A stretch of 63,806 nucleotides of DNA. Origin: an uncultured Paracoccaceae bacterium (GTDB lineage: Bacteria; Pseudomonadota; Alphaproteobacteria; Rhodobacterales; Rhodobacteraceae). The first letter of the stretch is position 1; each line of letters begins with the position of its first letter. The stretch is taken from NCBI GenBank assembly GCA_905182165.1, contig CAJJAK010000010.1:1-63806 (forward strand). The letters are read 5' to 3'. Position numbers and translations under genes: made by a program. Of the stretch, positions 1 to 8,849 are shown one piece after another. The notes below the pieces were generated by a model, which was not told the origin of the DNA, did not search any database, and worked only from the letters and a program-made list of their open reading frames with translations.

Positions 1-6
1 ACAAAA

Positions 7-948
7 TCAAGAATTAAAACATTGCTTAAAACTATTAGCCATGTTCCGCAGTAATTTAAAATATAGCTTGGGTCCATCGTCGATAGTAGAGCCAAGAGGA
101 TCTAGTAAACCTGTTCTAGCAGAAGTTCCCTCTACAACAGTTTTTACTAAGCGGTCAGAAAATTGAGGTTCACGAAAAACACACATTGCTGAGTTTGTTT
201 TAAGTTTATTACGGATTTCTTTGATACGTTTCGGTGACGAATAGTTATTGGGATCAAATTGTATTGAACCAATCCCATTTAAGTCATAATTTCTTTCAAA
301 ATATTGATACCCATCGTGTAGAACAATAAACGGGTTATCCTTTAAGGGGGCGAGTGAGCCAGTAAGCTCAGAATCTAATGACAAAATTTTCTGAATGTAT
401 TTGCGTGCATTTACTTTGTAAACATTGCGGTTTTTGGGGTATACCTCGCTCAGCTCTCTCGTAATCGCTTTAATCATTTTGATAGCATTATTTGGATCAA
501 GCCATACATGCATATCTCCGATAAAGGCACCTTCCTGTGAGGAATGATTATGACCTTCATGTTGATCTTCTTCCCAAAGCGCGCCTTTTCGAAAAGGCAG
601 TATTCTTAATCGAGCTTTTTTCACTACAGATGATTTAACTACTTGACTTGGTATGGCGTCAAAAGGGCCTTTTAAGAAGGTTTCAAAATCATCACTAATG
701 TAGAAAACAATTTTCGCATTACTTAACGTTTCCATCTGAGAAGGCTTAATTTGAAATCCATGTGGAGAAGAGTTTCCAGTAATCAAAAGATGAGTTTTAC
801 CAGTATCCCCTACCACACCACTCACTAAAGAATGCAATGGTTTAATGGTTACGACGACTCCTTTAGACTCCACGGCACAGACCATCGTTGTGGAAAATAA
901 AAATGCCATAAAAGCCAGAACTACTTTGTTTAAATACCTAAATTTCAT
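7..948 (-). CDS. znuA: Zinc ABC transporter substrate-binding protein ZnuA
   Basis: This is the periplasmic zinc receptor of a ZnuABC importer (cluster A-I binding protein, 313 aa). An N-terminal hydrophobic stretch (about residues 8-25) is a signal peptide. Likely zinc ligands are the His in SPHGF (about 63), the His in DMHVWLDP (about 147) and the His in LHDGYQYFE (about 211). A His- and acid-rich loop at about 126-140 (EEDQHEGHNHSSQ) is typical of zinc-type rather than manganese-type receptors. The gene reads away from two Zur-like operators at 992-1041, so zinc repression is expected. No znuB or znuC is seen; they may lie left of the window. The family is clear and the zinc assignment rests on the His loop and operators. 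Confidence 0.93.
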   Translation of the reverse strand: MKFRYLNKVVLAFMAFLFSTTMVCAVESKGVVVTIKPLHSLVSGVVGDTGKTHLLITGNSSPHGFQIKPSQMETLSNAKIVFYISDDFETFLKGPFDAIPSQVVKSSVVKKARLRILPFRKGALWEEDQHEGHNHSSQEGAFIGDMHVWLDPNNAIKMIKAITRELSEVYPKNRNVYKVNARKYIQKILSLDSELTGSLAPLKDNPFIVLHDGYQYFERNYDLNGIGSIQFDPNNYSSPKRIKEIRNKLKTNSAMCVFREPQFSDRLVKTVVEGTSARTGLLDPLGSTIDDGPKLYFKLLRNMANSFKQCFNS

Positions 949-991
949 TACTACTTTAAATTTAATTTTTTACTTTTCTTTACCAATACTT

Positions 992-1041
992 AATGTTATA
1001 ACATAACATTAATATTGCTTTGCAATGTTATAACATAATAA
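992..1041. promoter_or_regulatory. Tandem Zur-like operators between znuA and the outer-membrane gene
   Basis: The dyad AATGTTATAACATAACATT at 992-1010 differs at about one position from the core of the known proteobacterial Zur box (as I recall it, AATGTTATAATATAACATT). A second, less complete copy starting AATGTTATAACATAA lies at 1024-1038. The two copies are 32 bp apart, about three helical turns, on the same face of the DNA. The site sits between divergent starts at 948 and 1082 and could repress both. Binding by Zur is inferred from motif and context. Confidence 0.8.
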
Positions 1042-1081
1042 AAATACTAGTCACTCACCAAATAAATAAAAAAAAAAATTA

Positions 1082-2229
1082 ATGATAAAAAAAATTACAA
1101 CAATTTCCCTACTGTTTTTACTCAGCTCCCCTTCTTATGCCGCGGACGAGCATGATCACGGATCGCACCAGAAAAAAGATCAACAGTTTTATGGTCATCT
1201 TGATATTAAAGTACATGCCGACCGCATCGTAAGTGCAGAAGAAGCTGATGAAAAATTTGATGAATATTACAGTCATTCACACCTGGAACTTGGTATGCGA
1301 GTTAACTCGAAGATTTCAATAAACTCGAATATTAAAATTGAGGGAGAACCAGCAGGCCATGCCACGGTCATGGGGAAGGAGCAGGTTCAGAAACTTCCAA
1401 CGGTAATAAGATTTTTGCTAAACACCCACTTTTAGTTGAACAACTAACAATCAACTTCGAAAATGAGAACTATTCAATATACGCTGGTAAATTCAATCCT
1501 TCAGTCGGATTTGATTATCATAATTTTCCCAGCATTTTTGGCTATCAGGTTATCGAAAGTTATTTGATTCGAGAACGTATTGGCTTAGGAGCAAAATTCA
1601 GACAAGATGCCGGTGACCTTGGACAGCATACTCTCAATTTTAGCTCATTCTTTGCGGATACTACTGCATTAAGCAATTCAATTCTATTTCAGCGGGGAAC
1701 CACAAGCAAGAAGGACGGTGGGTTGTCCAATACTGAAGATTTTCGATCATATTCAATATCTTTAAATGGATCTGATTTTTATTCCTTAGATAATAATATT
1801 GTTGAAGGTCTGTCCTACGGTTTAGGCTATGCAAAACAAGCAGCTGGCATTGGAAATGATGCAGATGAAGACCGTTTTTCTCGTTCTTTGGGGTATCAGT
1901 TTAAGTTAAATGAAGACATTAAGTCAAAATTTATTGTTGAAAGCATGGCTATAAATCAACTAGGTGGAGAAGCAGCACATGATAGGAATTATACGACTGT
2001 TGGTCTAGGCTTTGATTACCAGAATTGGAACTTTGGGGCTTCTTATACACACATCAAAAATGATGCTGATGAAGAAGATGAGAGTTATGATGGACATATT
2101 CGTCAAATTTCCGCTGGTTATTCATTCTCTAATGGCTTGGACTTCACGATAGGTTACAAAACTTCCGATCAAGATAATGAAAAAAGCGCTCGCTTGGGTA
2201 TGTTATTCGCACGTAGTTACGACTTTTAA
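1082..2229 (+). CDS. Zinc-responsive outer-membrane protein, frame-interrupted
   Basis: This reads as a beta-barrel outer-membrane protein of about 382 aa in two frames: 1082 to about 1400, then about 1400-2229. It has a signal peptide (residues 1-20, cleaved after SYA), a His-rich mature N-terminus (DEHDHGSHQKK), and alternating aromatic/polar strands ending in a terminal Phe (RSYDF), as in outer-membrane barrels. The second frame is open across the junction and continues the protein (EQLTINFENENYSIYAGKF). One missing base near 1390-1405 explains the break. Shared Zur-like operators with znuA suggest a role in zinc entry across the outer membrane. I do not recognise a named family. Confidence 0.7.
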
Positions 2230-2289
2230 ATTATTTTAATGAATTTCTTCTAAATTCTTTCTACCTCTTATTTTATAGAAATTGCGTTA

Positions 2290-2547
2290 ATGCAAAATAA
2301 CTTAGGACACACAAAACTGAAAACTCGACGTAGACAGTCAAACCCTTTGCAAGAGTTTGACTGTCTACCTCCGCAGCTTCGGGAATGGCTGAGATATGCA
2401 GCCTTGCCATGGGCACCTCGTTCTGTGCGGCGTATCTATAACCGATCTATCGCTCGCACTAGAGATGTCGATTTTGCAATAGCTGAACTGGACCGAATTC
2501 AAGAACAGCGGCTTGGCGTTGATAGCGTACCTTACGGCAGGTTTTGA
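2290..2547 (+). CDS. DUF6525 family protein
   Basis: This is a small basic protein of 85 aa resembling the DUF6525 family of Rhodobacterales and related Alphaproteobacteria. The recognisable core is LPPQLREWLRYAALPWAPRSVRRIY, given here only as the positions about 27-51 with key residues LPP, ALPW and RS. It has no signal peptide or membrane segment. Function is unknown. Its presence is one of the clues to an alphaproteobacterial source. It starts 60 bases after the outer-membrane gene on the same strand and could share its transcript. Confidence 0.65.
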   Translation: MQNNLGHTKLKTRRRQSNPLQEFDCLPPQLREWLRYAALPWAPRSVRRIYNRSIARTRDVDFAIAELDRIQEQRLGVDSVPYGRF

Positions 2548-2564
2548 ATAGCCTCATACGTTTG

Positions 2565-3147
2565 CTACTGTGGCTGCCAGACACGTTGTGTTGGAATAAA
2601 TAAATGCACTGTGTCACCTATTGAGAGGGGCCCCGGTCGTTCGACCCAGGCTGTTATGCCGCGACGTCCTTTGGCTGCGCTTTTGAACGCTTTGCCATGG
2701 CCCCGGCGTTCGAGTTTCGATTTCTTTGGCTGGCCAGATGCAAGGCGCGTTTTCTAGATCTGCTGTCAATGTCGTGCCCGCAGTCGTTTGTAGCCGCGAA
2801 CCGGGTGGAATATGCGTGAAATCGGGGAGCCCTGCAATGACGATGGATGCGCCTAGCCAACTTGGATCAAGCTGCTCCAGCCCAATAACCTTTGCAATTT
2901 CTGCATTTTCTTCAGCTGACAAGATTGATAGCTGGCGGGTGTTTCGAATTTCTGTATTTTTGGGATGTAGCATTGTAACCCGCACGCAGGAGGGGCGGGT
3001 TGCGCCGGAATGGGATTCTCCCAATATGCCATCAAAGGTGGCTTCAGCAGTGTTCATGGCTTCAGATCTGATGTTGTCCTGTGGCGCGGTAACGCGGCCT
3101 AGCCATGTGATAGTGCCAATGTATTTGGATTTAACAAGGCAAGACAT
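2565..3147 (-). CDS. MOSC domain protein, frame-interrupted near the C-terminus
   Basis: MOSC domains (molybdenum cofactor sulfurase C-terminal type) carry sulfur or act in molybdopterin-linked reductases. The first frame gives about 147 aa with HPKNTEIRNTRQLSILSAEE, and the bacterial pattern of an internal LGASIVIAGLPDF strand. Near 2705, in a run of G and C, the coding frame shifts. The new frame is open and family-like (GHGKAFKSAAKGRRGITAWV) and continues to a stop at 2565. A good ribosome site (AAAGGAA) precedes the start at 3147. No conserved Cys is visible in what I read. Composition is GC-richer than the flanks. Confidence 0.72.
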
Positions 3148-3445
3148 GAATTATTCCTTTTAGTCAAAAATCTGCGGGTCAGTTCCAGTGAGCAGTGTTA
3201 ACCGATCCTTGAGCGACATTATATCATACAGGCTTGAAAGTCTCAATAATATTAATAGTTGTGGGACCCCGTATATTACCTATTATTAATAGTTTGGACG
3301 GATGGCATGAGTTGATTTTAAACTTACCTTGCTATCCAAAGTTTCATTTTGCATAATCTCATTTTCTTGTAGTCCAAATTCCTTATTAAGAGTCCTCCCC
3401 GAATAACCTTGATTGTTATTGTTTTTTAAAAACTTGGAGGTTATC

Positions 3446-3520
3446 GTCAAAAAATTGCTTATTATCTTTTCGATTTTTGGATTGGCGGCTTGTAATATGA
3501 ATGATGCAGACAACGAATGA
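3446..3520 (+). CDS. Very small lipoprotein-like reading frame
   Basis: A 24-codon open stretch reads KKLLIIFSIFGLAAC followed by NMNDADNE and a stop. Lys residues, a hydrophobic core and a LAAC lipobox with +1 Cys make a lipoprotein signal of the entericidin or small-anchor type. A GGAGG ribosome site lies at 3436-3440, but the codon at the right spacing is GTC (3446), not a standard start; an in-frame TTG occurs at 3434. Either the start is mutated or miscalled, or this is a relic. Its stop overlaps the next gene's ATG (ATGA at 3517). Confidence 0.35.
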   Translation, partial: VKKLLIIFSIFGLAACNMNDADNE

Positions 3521-5547
3521 GCAGAGACCCACGATACGATGTCTTGTTTGAATCGGTCCAAATTGGCCCCGTCACAGCTAAGAACCGCTTTTACCAAGTG
3601 CCCCATTGCAACGGCATGGGGCGCAGTTTTCCATCCTCGATGGCGGCAATGCGCCGTACCAAAGCTGAAGGTGGCTGGGCAGTGATCTGTACTGAAGAAA
3701 TTGAAATACATCCCTCAGGTGATCATTCCCCTTGGGCGGGTGGGCGACTTTGGGATGATCGTGATATCCCAGTCCTGGCTAAGATGTGTGAAGGCATCCA
3801 CGAATTTGGCAGCCTTGCTGGTGCCGAGCTCAATCATGCGGGCCAGATGGCCGCTAATCGTTACAGCCGCGATGTGCCGCTTGCACCCTCGCATTTTCCT
3901 GTCGCCACGCACGACCCGGTTCAAGCCCGTGCAATGGATCTCTCTGATATCCGTAACTTACGTAAATGGCACCGTGATGCTGCCCTACGTGCCAAAAAGG
4001 CTGGATTCGATATTGTTTATGTCTACGCCGGGCATCAGTTATCTACGATCTCGCACTTTCTCTCACCCTATCGCAATCGGCGATCGGACGAGTATGGCGG
4101 TAGCCTTGAAAACCGCGCGCGGCTTTTACGAGAAGTGCTTGCTGACACCAAGGACGCAGTGGGGGATACTTGCGGGGTTGCTCTGCGTTTTGCAGTGGAT
4201 GAACTGTTAGGCGATATGGGTTTTACCAGCGCTGGCGAAGGGCGTGACCTGATTGAGATGCTGGCCGAAGAACCTGACCTGTGGGACGTCAATCTCAGCA
4301 CTTGGGAAAACGACAGCGCCACCTCTCGCTTCAAACAATCGGGGTTTCAGGATGACTATGTTGCCTTTGTGAAAGAGGTGACGACCAAACCCGTGGTTGG
4401 CGTTGGTCGATACACCTCGCCTGATGCGATGGTGTCATTGATCAACAATGGACGGCTCGACATGATCGGAGCTGCGCGCCCCTCTATCGCAGATCCTTTC
4501 CTGCCCAAAAAGATTGAAGAAGGCCGTATCGAGGACATCCGCGAATGTATCGGTTGCAACATCTGCGTTTCGGGCGACAACCATTTCGTGCCTATCCGCT
4601 GCACACAGAACCCGACCATGGGCGAAGAGTGGCGGCGTGGCTGGCACCCCGAACGGATAGCGACTAGGACGAATGATGACAGTGTGCTGATTGTTGGCGC
4701 AGGCCCTGCAGGGCTTGAGGCAGCTCGCGCTTTGGGTCAGCGTGGCTACCGGGTGACCCTGGCTGATAAGGCCAGCGAAGCAGGTGGTCGGTTGGTTCAA
4801 GAACGGCGCTTGCCCGGCCTCGCAGAATGGGGTCGTGTGGTGGACCACCGCACATATCAGATCAGCCAGATGGCCAATGTTGATCTATATTTGGAAAGCC
4901 TGATGACCCCTGAGACGCTAAACGACTTTGGTGCTGATCACATTGCCATAGCAACGGGGGCCAAATGGAAAAAAGATGGCATTGGCCGTCAGAACCCACT
5001 TGGTATCGACATCGCTGCAGGGGTTAAGGTTCTGTCACCAGATGACATTATGGCAGGCATCGAACCCAAGGGACCGGTGGTGGTATTTGACGACGATCAC
5101 TTCTACATGGGTGGTGCGATTGCGGAAAAGCTACGTCGTGACGGGTGTGAGGTGACACTTGTGACCCCAGCGGCAGAGGTTTCCTCTTGGACACTCAACA
5201 CGCTTGATCAACACGCGGTCCAGAAACAACTGATGGAATTGGGCGTGCGTGTTGTAACTTCGCATAATCTCAGCGCGATCCGTTCCAATGCAGTTGATTT
5301 ATCTTGCGTTTATACAGAAACAAGCAAGACGCTTGACTGCGCTGCCACAGTGCTTGTCACCATGCGTCAGCCTGTCGACGACCTTTGGCAAGCCTGCCCC
5401 GATTTAATCCGTATTGGCGACGCGCTTGGCCCTTCAACCATTGCGGCTGCGGTCCACAGCGGTCACTTATTCGCCCGTGAACTGGGGGAGCCAAACACTA
5501 GCGACGTCCCTTTCCGCCGTGAACTAATCAACCTGTCCCTGTCGTAA
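3517..5547 (+). CDS. Trimethylamine-dehydrogenase-family FMN/4Fe-4S/FAD-domain oxidoreductase
   Basis: This is a 676-aa old-yellow-enzyme barrel, an Fe-S segment and a C-terminal dinucleotide-binding domain, as in trimethylamine/dimethylamine dehydrogenase and in DgcA/StcD-type N-demethylases. The start RDPRYDVLFESVQIGP and the segment NRFYQVPHC match TMADH closely. The Cys of PHC corresponds to TMADH Cys30, which forms the 6-S-cysteinyl-FMN bond. The 4Fe-4S motif is CIGCNICVS...C (about 347-365). SVLIVGAGPAGLEAARALG (about 389) is the dinucleotide fold. The substrate-box Tyr60 of TMADH is Glu here (TEE), so trimethylamine is not the obvious substrate. A cupin gene follows on the same strand. 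The region is GC-richer than average, suggesting transfer. Confidence 0.85.
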   Translation: MSRDPRYDVLFESVQIGPVTAKNRFYQVPHCNGMGRSFPSSMAAMRRTKAEGGWAVICTEEIEIHPSGDHSPWAGGRLWDDRDIPVLAKMCEGIHEFGSLAGAELNHAGQMAANRYSRDVPLAPSHFPVATHDPVQARAMDLSDIRNLRKWHRDAALRAKKAGFDIVYVYAGHQLSTISHFLSPYRNRRSDEYGGSLENRARLLREVLADTKDAVGDTCGVALRFAVDELLGDMGFTSAGEGRDLIEMLAEEPDLWDVNLSTWENDSATSRFKQSGFQDDYVAFVKEVTTKPVVGVGRYTSPDAMVSLINNGRLDMIGAARPSIADPFLPKKIEEGRIEDIRECIGCNICVSGDNHFVPIRCTQNPTMGEEWRRGWHPERIATRTNDDSVLIVGAGPAGLEAARALGQRGYRVTLADKASEAGGRLVQERRLPGLAEWGRVVDHRTYQISQMANVDLYLESLMTPETLNDFGADHIAIATGAKWKKDGIGRQNPLGIDIAAGVKVLSPDDIMAGIEPKGPVVVFDDDHFYMGGAIAEKLRRDGCEVTLVTPAAEVSSWTLNTLDQHAVQKQLMELGVRVVTSHNLSAIRSNAVDLSCVYTETSKTLDCAATVLVTMRQPVDDLWQACPDLIRIGDALGPSTIAAAVHSGHLFARELGEPNTSDVPFRRELINLSLS

Positions 5548-5610
5548 CTGGGCCCCAACCAATGCTGTCTTCTTGTGCTGGCACGATACTAATCTCGGAA
5601 AGGACACTAC

Positions 5611-6321
5611 ATGACCAAGATCACTAATATTCTACGCTTTGACCAAAACGGTCCGAATGGTTTGGAGGAGTGGGAACAGATGAACTATGACAGTTTGGTG
5701 TCTGGGCAGCCAGTACAACACGGGCACCTTTATCACGAAATTTCGAAGCAGGGGTACATGGTTGGTATCTGGGATTGTACGGCCTTCACGGACCAGATGA
5801 TGCCCTACACTGTTGATGAGTATATGTTTTTCCTTGAGGGTGAATTGACCATGCTGCTGCGCAATGGGACAGAGATCGAGATCAAGGCGGGCGATGCGTT
5901 TATCATCCCCAAAGGCTTTGAATGTCAGTGGAAACAGACTGGCTTTGTGCGCAAGATCTTCATGATCCTCGATGGGGCGGTGCCAAATGCCGGGAACGCT
6001 TCACTTAAGCGGATTACGGTGCCAAACCTTTCCCAGCCTGATAGTGTGGATGTGGCCATGTTGCGTAGGGATTTCTTGAATGCAGCTGGCAATATGTGCG
6101 TGGAAGTCCAAGGGCACGGAGCTGTGGTGCAGATGGGCCGAACCAGTGGCGCTAACGAGTTGATCACTATTTTGGAAGGATCACTGCAACTCTACGATGG
6201 CGAGAAGGCACATGTCTTCAACACAGGCGACACGGCTTATCTGCTTCAGGGTGATGTGGTTGACTGGAAGACGAACGCGGGCACTCGCTTGATCGTGGCA
6301 AGTTACACTAGCCCTGATTAA
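5611..6321 (+). CDS. Two-cupin protein (EutQ/DUF861-like)
   Basis: This is a 236-aa bicupin. The first barrel (about 55-125) carries EYMFFLEGELTMLL and GDAFIIPKGFECQWK, which is the cupin_3 pattern of EutQ-like and ureidoglycolate-hydrolase-like proteins. The second (about 160-230) has ELITILEGSLQLYDG and NTGDTAYLLQGDVVDW. Classic metal-binding His residues are sparse, so it may bind a ligand rather than a metal. It has an AAAGGA ribosome site and follows the TMADH-like gene by 63 bases, probably as one operon, which suggests a role in handling the same methylated amine. The reaction is unknown. Confidence 0.7.
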   Translation: MTKITNILRFDQNGPNGLEEWEQMNYDSLVSGQPVQHGHLYHEISKQGYMVGIWDCTAFTDQMMPYTVDEYMFFLEGELTMLLRNGTEIEIKAGDAFIIPKGFECQWKQTGFVRKIFMILDGAVPNAGNASLKRITVPNLSQPDSVDVAMLRRDFLNAAGNMCVEVQGHGAVVQMGRTSGANELITILEGSLQLYDGEKAHVFNTGDTAYLLQGDVVDWKTNAGTRLIVASYTSPD

Positions 6322-6360
6322 GCTCAGCGATAGTCGAACCCGGTACCATGGTGATCTCTG

Positions 6361-7140
6361 TCAGGCAGGTTTACGCGCCCGGATATGATGTGGGCAATGT
6401 TCCCCACTTTCTAACACACCCACAAGCTTGGTCCAGACCTCTACCTGATGGTCGATGTAATCGGTGCCGTGCCTTTCGGACAAATCATTACGATCTGGGC
6501 CGCTTAGCCAGACAAGTTCCTTAGCAGCAACCTTAGCGTACCAGGGGTTTCGATTGACAAACTCAACCTCGACAAAACCTGCATCCTGCATAGCTTGGAG
6601 ATATATAGTGGGTGAAGCCATGGCGAATTCTAACCCTTCTTCCTTAATATAATCTGCCATCTGTGGTGAAGGCGATCCTTCATGGCTGATCAGCCAATCA
6701 GAGGCTGCAAACTGTCCACCAGGCTTCAACACCCGAAAGGCCTGTCTCGCCATTTCGGCCTTGTCTGGGATGTGAATGATCGAGTCCTTTGAGAACACGA
6801 TATCAAAGGTTGAGGCATCAAACGGAAAGGGCCCCGGATTAATCTTGAGTATCTCAACCCTGTCTTCAACGCCTGCCAACTTGGCACGGCGATTTGCCGC
6901 CTCACAGACTGGACCCTCAACATCGATGCCAATCACCCGCGCTGCGTTATGTTCAGACACCAGCAGGACTGCGCAGGCACCGGAACCAGAGCCGATGTCC
7001 AGAACATATTTGCCTGCAATATTAACGCCATTGATCACTCGTGCGACCTCCTCTCGTCCTCCGGGAGACAGAAACCCATCGCCCCAAATCTCTTCCAAAA
7101 ACCCGATGACTTGTGTGTTGTAAAGAATCTCGTTCTGCAT
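6361..7140 (-). CDS. SAM-dependent methyltransferase (class I)
   Basis: This is a 259-aa Rossmann-type methyltransferase. Motif I is VLDIGSGSGACAV (about 46-58), the acidic end of strand 2 is VIGID (about 70), and the motif around FDIVFSKDSIIHIPDK (about 112-127) resembles phosphoethanolamine and sarcosine/glycine N-methyltransferases. LKPGGQFAASDWL follows. The sequence after about 150 is the lid and substrate region. It converges with the cupin gene, with stops 39 bases apart. A small-amine or phosphobase acceptor is a reasonable guess from family resemblance and neighbours, but unproved. An AAGGGAG ribosome site precedes the start. Confidence 0.78.
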   Translation of the reverse strand: MQNEILYNTQVIGFLEEIWGDGFLSPGGREEVARVINGVNIAGKYVLDIGSGSGACAVLLVSEHNAARVIGIDVEGPVCEAANRRAKLAGVEDRVEILKINPGPFPFDASTFDIVFSKDSIIHIPDKAEMARQAFRVLKPGGQFAASDWLISHEGSPSPQMADYIKEEGLEFAMASPTIYLQAMQDAGFVEVEFVNRNPWYAKVAAKELVWLSGPDRNDLSERHGTDYIDHQVEVWTKLVGVLESGEHCPHHIRARKPA

Positions 7141-7362
7141 GTGTCACTCCCTTCGGTCGCAGGCCTTGTGTATTAAGCGAGCCACTCAATTTACTTCTTT
7201 GTAGGGACCAGATGATCCACAATATTTACTGGGTCACACCACGTGACAACAGTTCGGTGACGCAATCCAATGTCAGTTCTGTATAGGTTACGCCATAATC
7301 CCGCATCGCTACAGTTGATCTCACCGGGATTGCAGCCCAAGACATCGCCATCACGCAAGCTA

Positions 7363-8212
7363 TCATTGACGCCGTTGTTCTTCCCGCTGAGACAGAGGCG
7401 ACACGCTACGATATCCTTTGACCCAAGCTGTTTTGCAGATATCGATGTCTTCGATATTGAAGTCAGTTGCAGCGCATCCAAAATCGTACAAATACCAGCC
7501 AAATCCGCAATCATCGAAGTCCAACAGTATTGGTCCCGTCGATCCAATGAGTAGATTGGCGGACTTTGCGTCCCCATGGATCAATCCGAACCGGTCAACG
7601 CCAGTTCCCCATGAAAGTAGGCGTTTCTCTAGCACGGTGACGGCTTTGGCAATTATTTTATAGCCATCAGTGGAAAGCCCCACAGACTTGCGCCAATCGC
7701 CAAAGATTGCATGTTCGCCAAGACAATTCTTAAAATCCCAGCGCTTGCGTTGGAAGTCTTCGGGTGGACACCATTTTTTTGAATGGAGATGCAGCTTTGC
7801 AATCATCACTCCCAGCTTTTCCATGGTTGGACGCAGATCATCCCCAGAGTCTAACGGGACGCCATTAATATATTCGAACCCCACGATTGACCGACCATCA
7901 GCCAGCGTGTTGCGCAGAACACCTCTTAGCGTAGGAACTGGCTTCACCGTTTCTAAATCTGTTTCATCTATAATTGCGCGGTATCAATTCGGCATCGATT
8001 TCAGCTGGAGTATTATAACCCTCAAAATGCACACGCAGAATCAGCCGCGTATTATCTTGTGGAGACTCAACCAGAAAAACTGCGTTCTCTGAAAGGCTCA
8101 ACAGGCTAAGAGAACTCTCAATTGGAAATCCCCATTTGGGTAGCAAATTTCTTATGGCATTAGCTGTTTCTTGTTCATTCCAATCAGTCCCTATGGCATC
8201 CCAATTGGTCAT
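7363..8212 (-). pseudogene. Aminoglycoside-phosphotransferase-like small-molecule kinase, interrupted and truncated
   Basis: This is an APH/choline-kinase-fold protein in two frames: 8212-7964 (SLSENAVFLVE, a nucleotide-loop-like N-lobe) and about 7960-7363. The catalytic loop GLIHGDAKSANLL and the metal-binding LLDFDDCGFGWYLYDFG are intact in the second frame. A shift near 7955 joins them (IIDETDLETVKP is in the second frame). The C-terminus ends abruptly after GYRSVSPLSQREE, where homologues continue for roughly 50-70 residues, so the 3' end is lost or shifted. The fragment just upstream is the end of a class III aminotransferase. In hydroxylysine and ethanolamine-phosphate phospho-lyase systems, kinase and aminotransferase-fold lyase occur together. 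Confidence 0.7.
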
Positions 8213-8219
8213 TATGACA

Positions 8220-8382
8220 TCACTTTTTTTGTAATTCTATCAGGATATCATCCAAATTTTCGATTACGTGATCTACATTTTTTTTTGTGAAAATTAGTGG
8301 AGGGCAGATCTTGACAATATTGCCAAACTTTCCAACAGAACCCGTTAAAATATCATTCTCAACCATATCTTTTACTACTGCC
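8220..8382 (-). pseudogene. C-terminal remnant of a class III aminotransferase
   Basis: The reverse strand encodes about 53 residues with VGKFGNIVKICPPLIFTKKN and then VDHVIENLDDIL before a stop at 8220. This is the conserved C-terminus of class III (ornithine/GABA-type) PLP aminotransferases and phospho-lyases (pattern GnxhKIRPPLxF). No PLP-binding part is present upstream, where the DNA becomes AT-rich and closed in all frames. The stop lies 7 bases before the start of the kinase-like gene, which is an operon-like junction. It is too short for a functional enzyme. Confidence 0.7.
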
Positions 8383-8849
8383 TAATTAGCGGTTTTGCAA
8401 GTTTGTACTAGCTAACCTTTACTTTAGCACTTTGGGATAATCACGTTTGCTTGCATAATGTGGTTGCAGATTATTTTGGGAAAATAGCAAAGCATCGTAG
8501 GATTATGCAAAGCGCAACTATTGAGGGAGAGGAGCCAATATCAGTTACAGCCTACAATGAAAGTAGAGTGTAAGTTAATTTTTTTTAAGTTTATGTTCTT
8601 GCCTTTTAATGCCTACTGTGATCACACTATTTTGTATATATCTATATATTAAAATAAGTTAATACATATACCCACTAACCTGTGTTAAATTAATTAATTA
8701 CTCGACCACGAGGGAAAACTCACACTTAATAAAACTTAGAATTTGACATATAGATGGCAGATAATGCTGATGAACTCGGTAGTTATCGTCAATCTAACTA
8801 GGTCTTTTGTGATATGTTCTTTTCCGAACAGAATGAAAGGAGTAAAATT
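8383..8849. other. Intergenic region upstream of the polyamine transporter
   Basis: This 467-base AT-rich stretch has no credible coding sequence; a 22-codon open frame near 8504 lacks support. It lies where the body of the upstream aminotransferase has been lost and must contain the promoter for the pot genes. TTGACA at 8743-8748 could be a -35 element, but no convincing -10 lies at 16-18 bases. Confidence 0.5.

Noticed and set aside
2290..2547. DUF6525 gene as a fragment of a larger broken gene
   Set aside because: Length and both ends fit the small family as I know it.
2726..3163. 145-aa plus-strand frame over the MOSC gene
   Set aside because: Shadow of the reverse-strand MOSC coding sequence; its length comes from raised GC.
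3286..3711. 141-aa minus-strand frame spanning the start of the TMADH-like gene
   Set aside because: Overlaps a clear flavoprotein N-terminus on the plus strand and has no recognisable content.
4435..4848. Long minus-strand frames inside the TMADH-like gene
   Set aside because: Shadows of the plus-strand Fe-S and dinucleotide-binding region.
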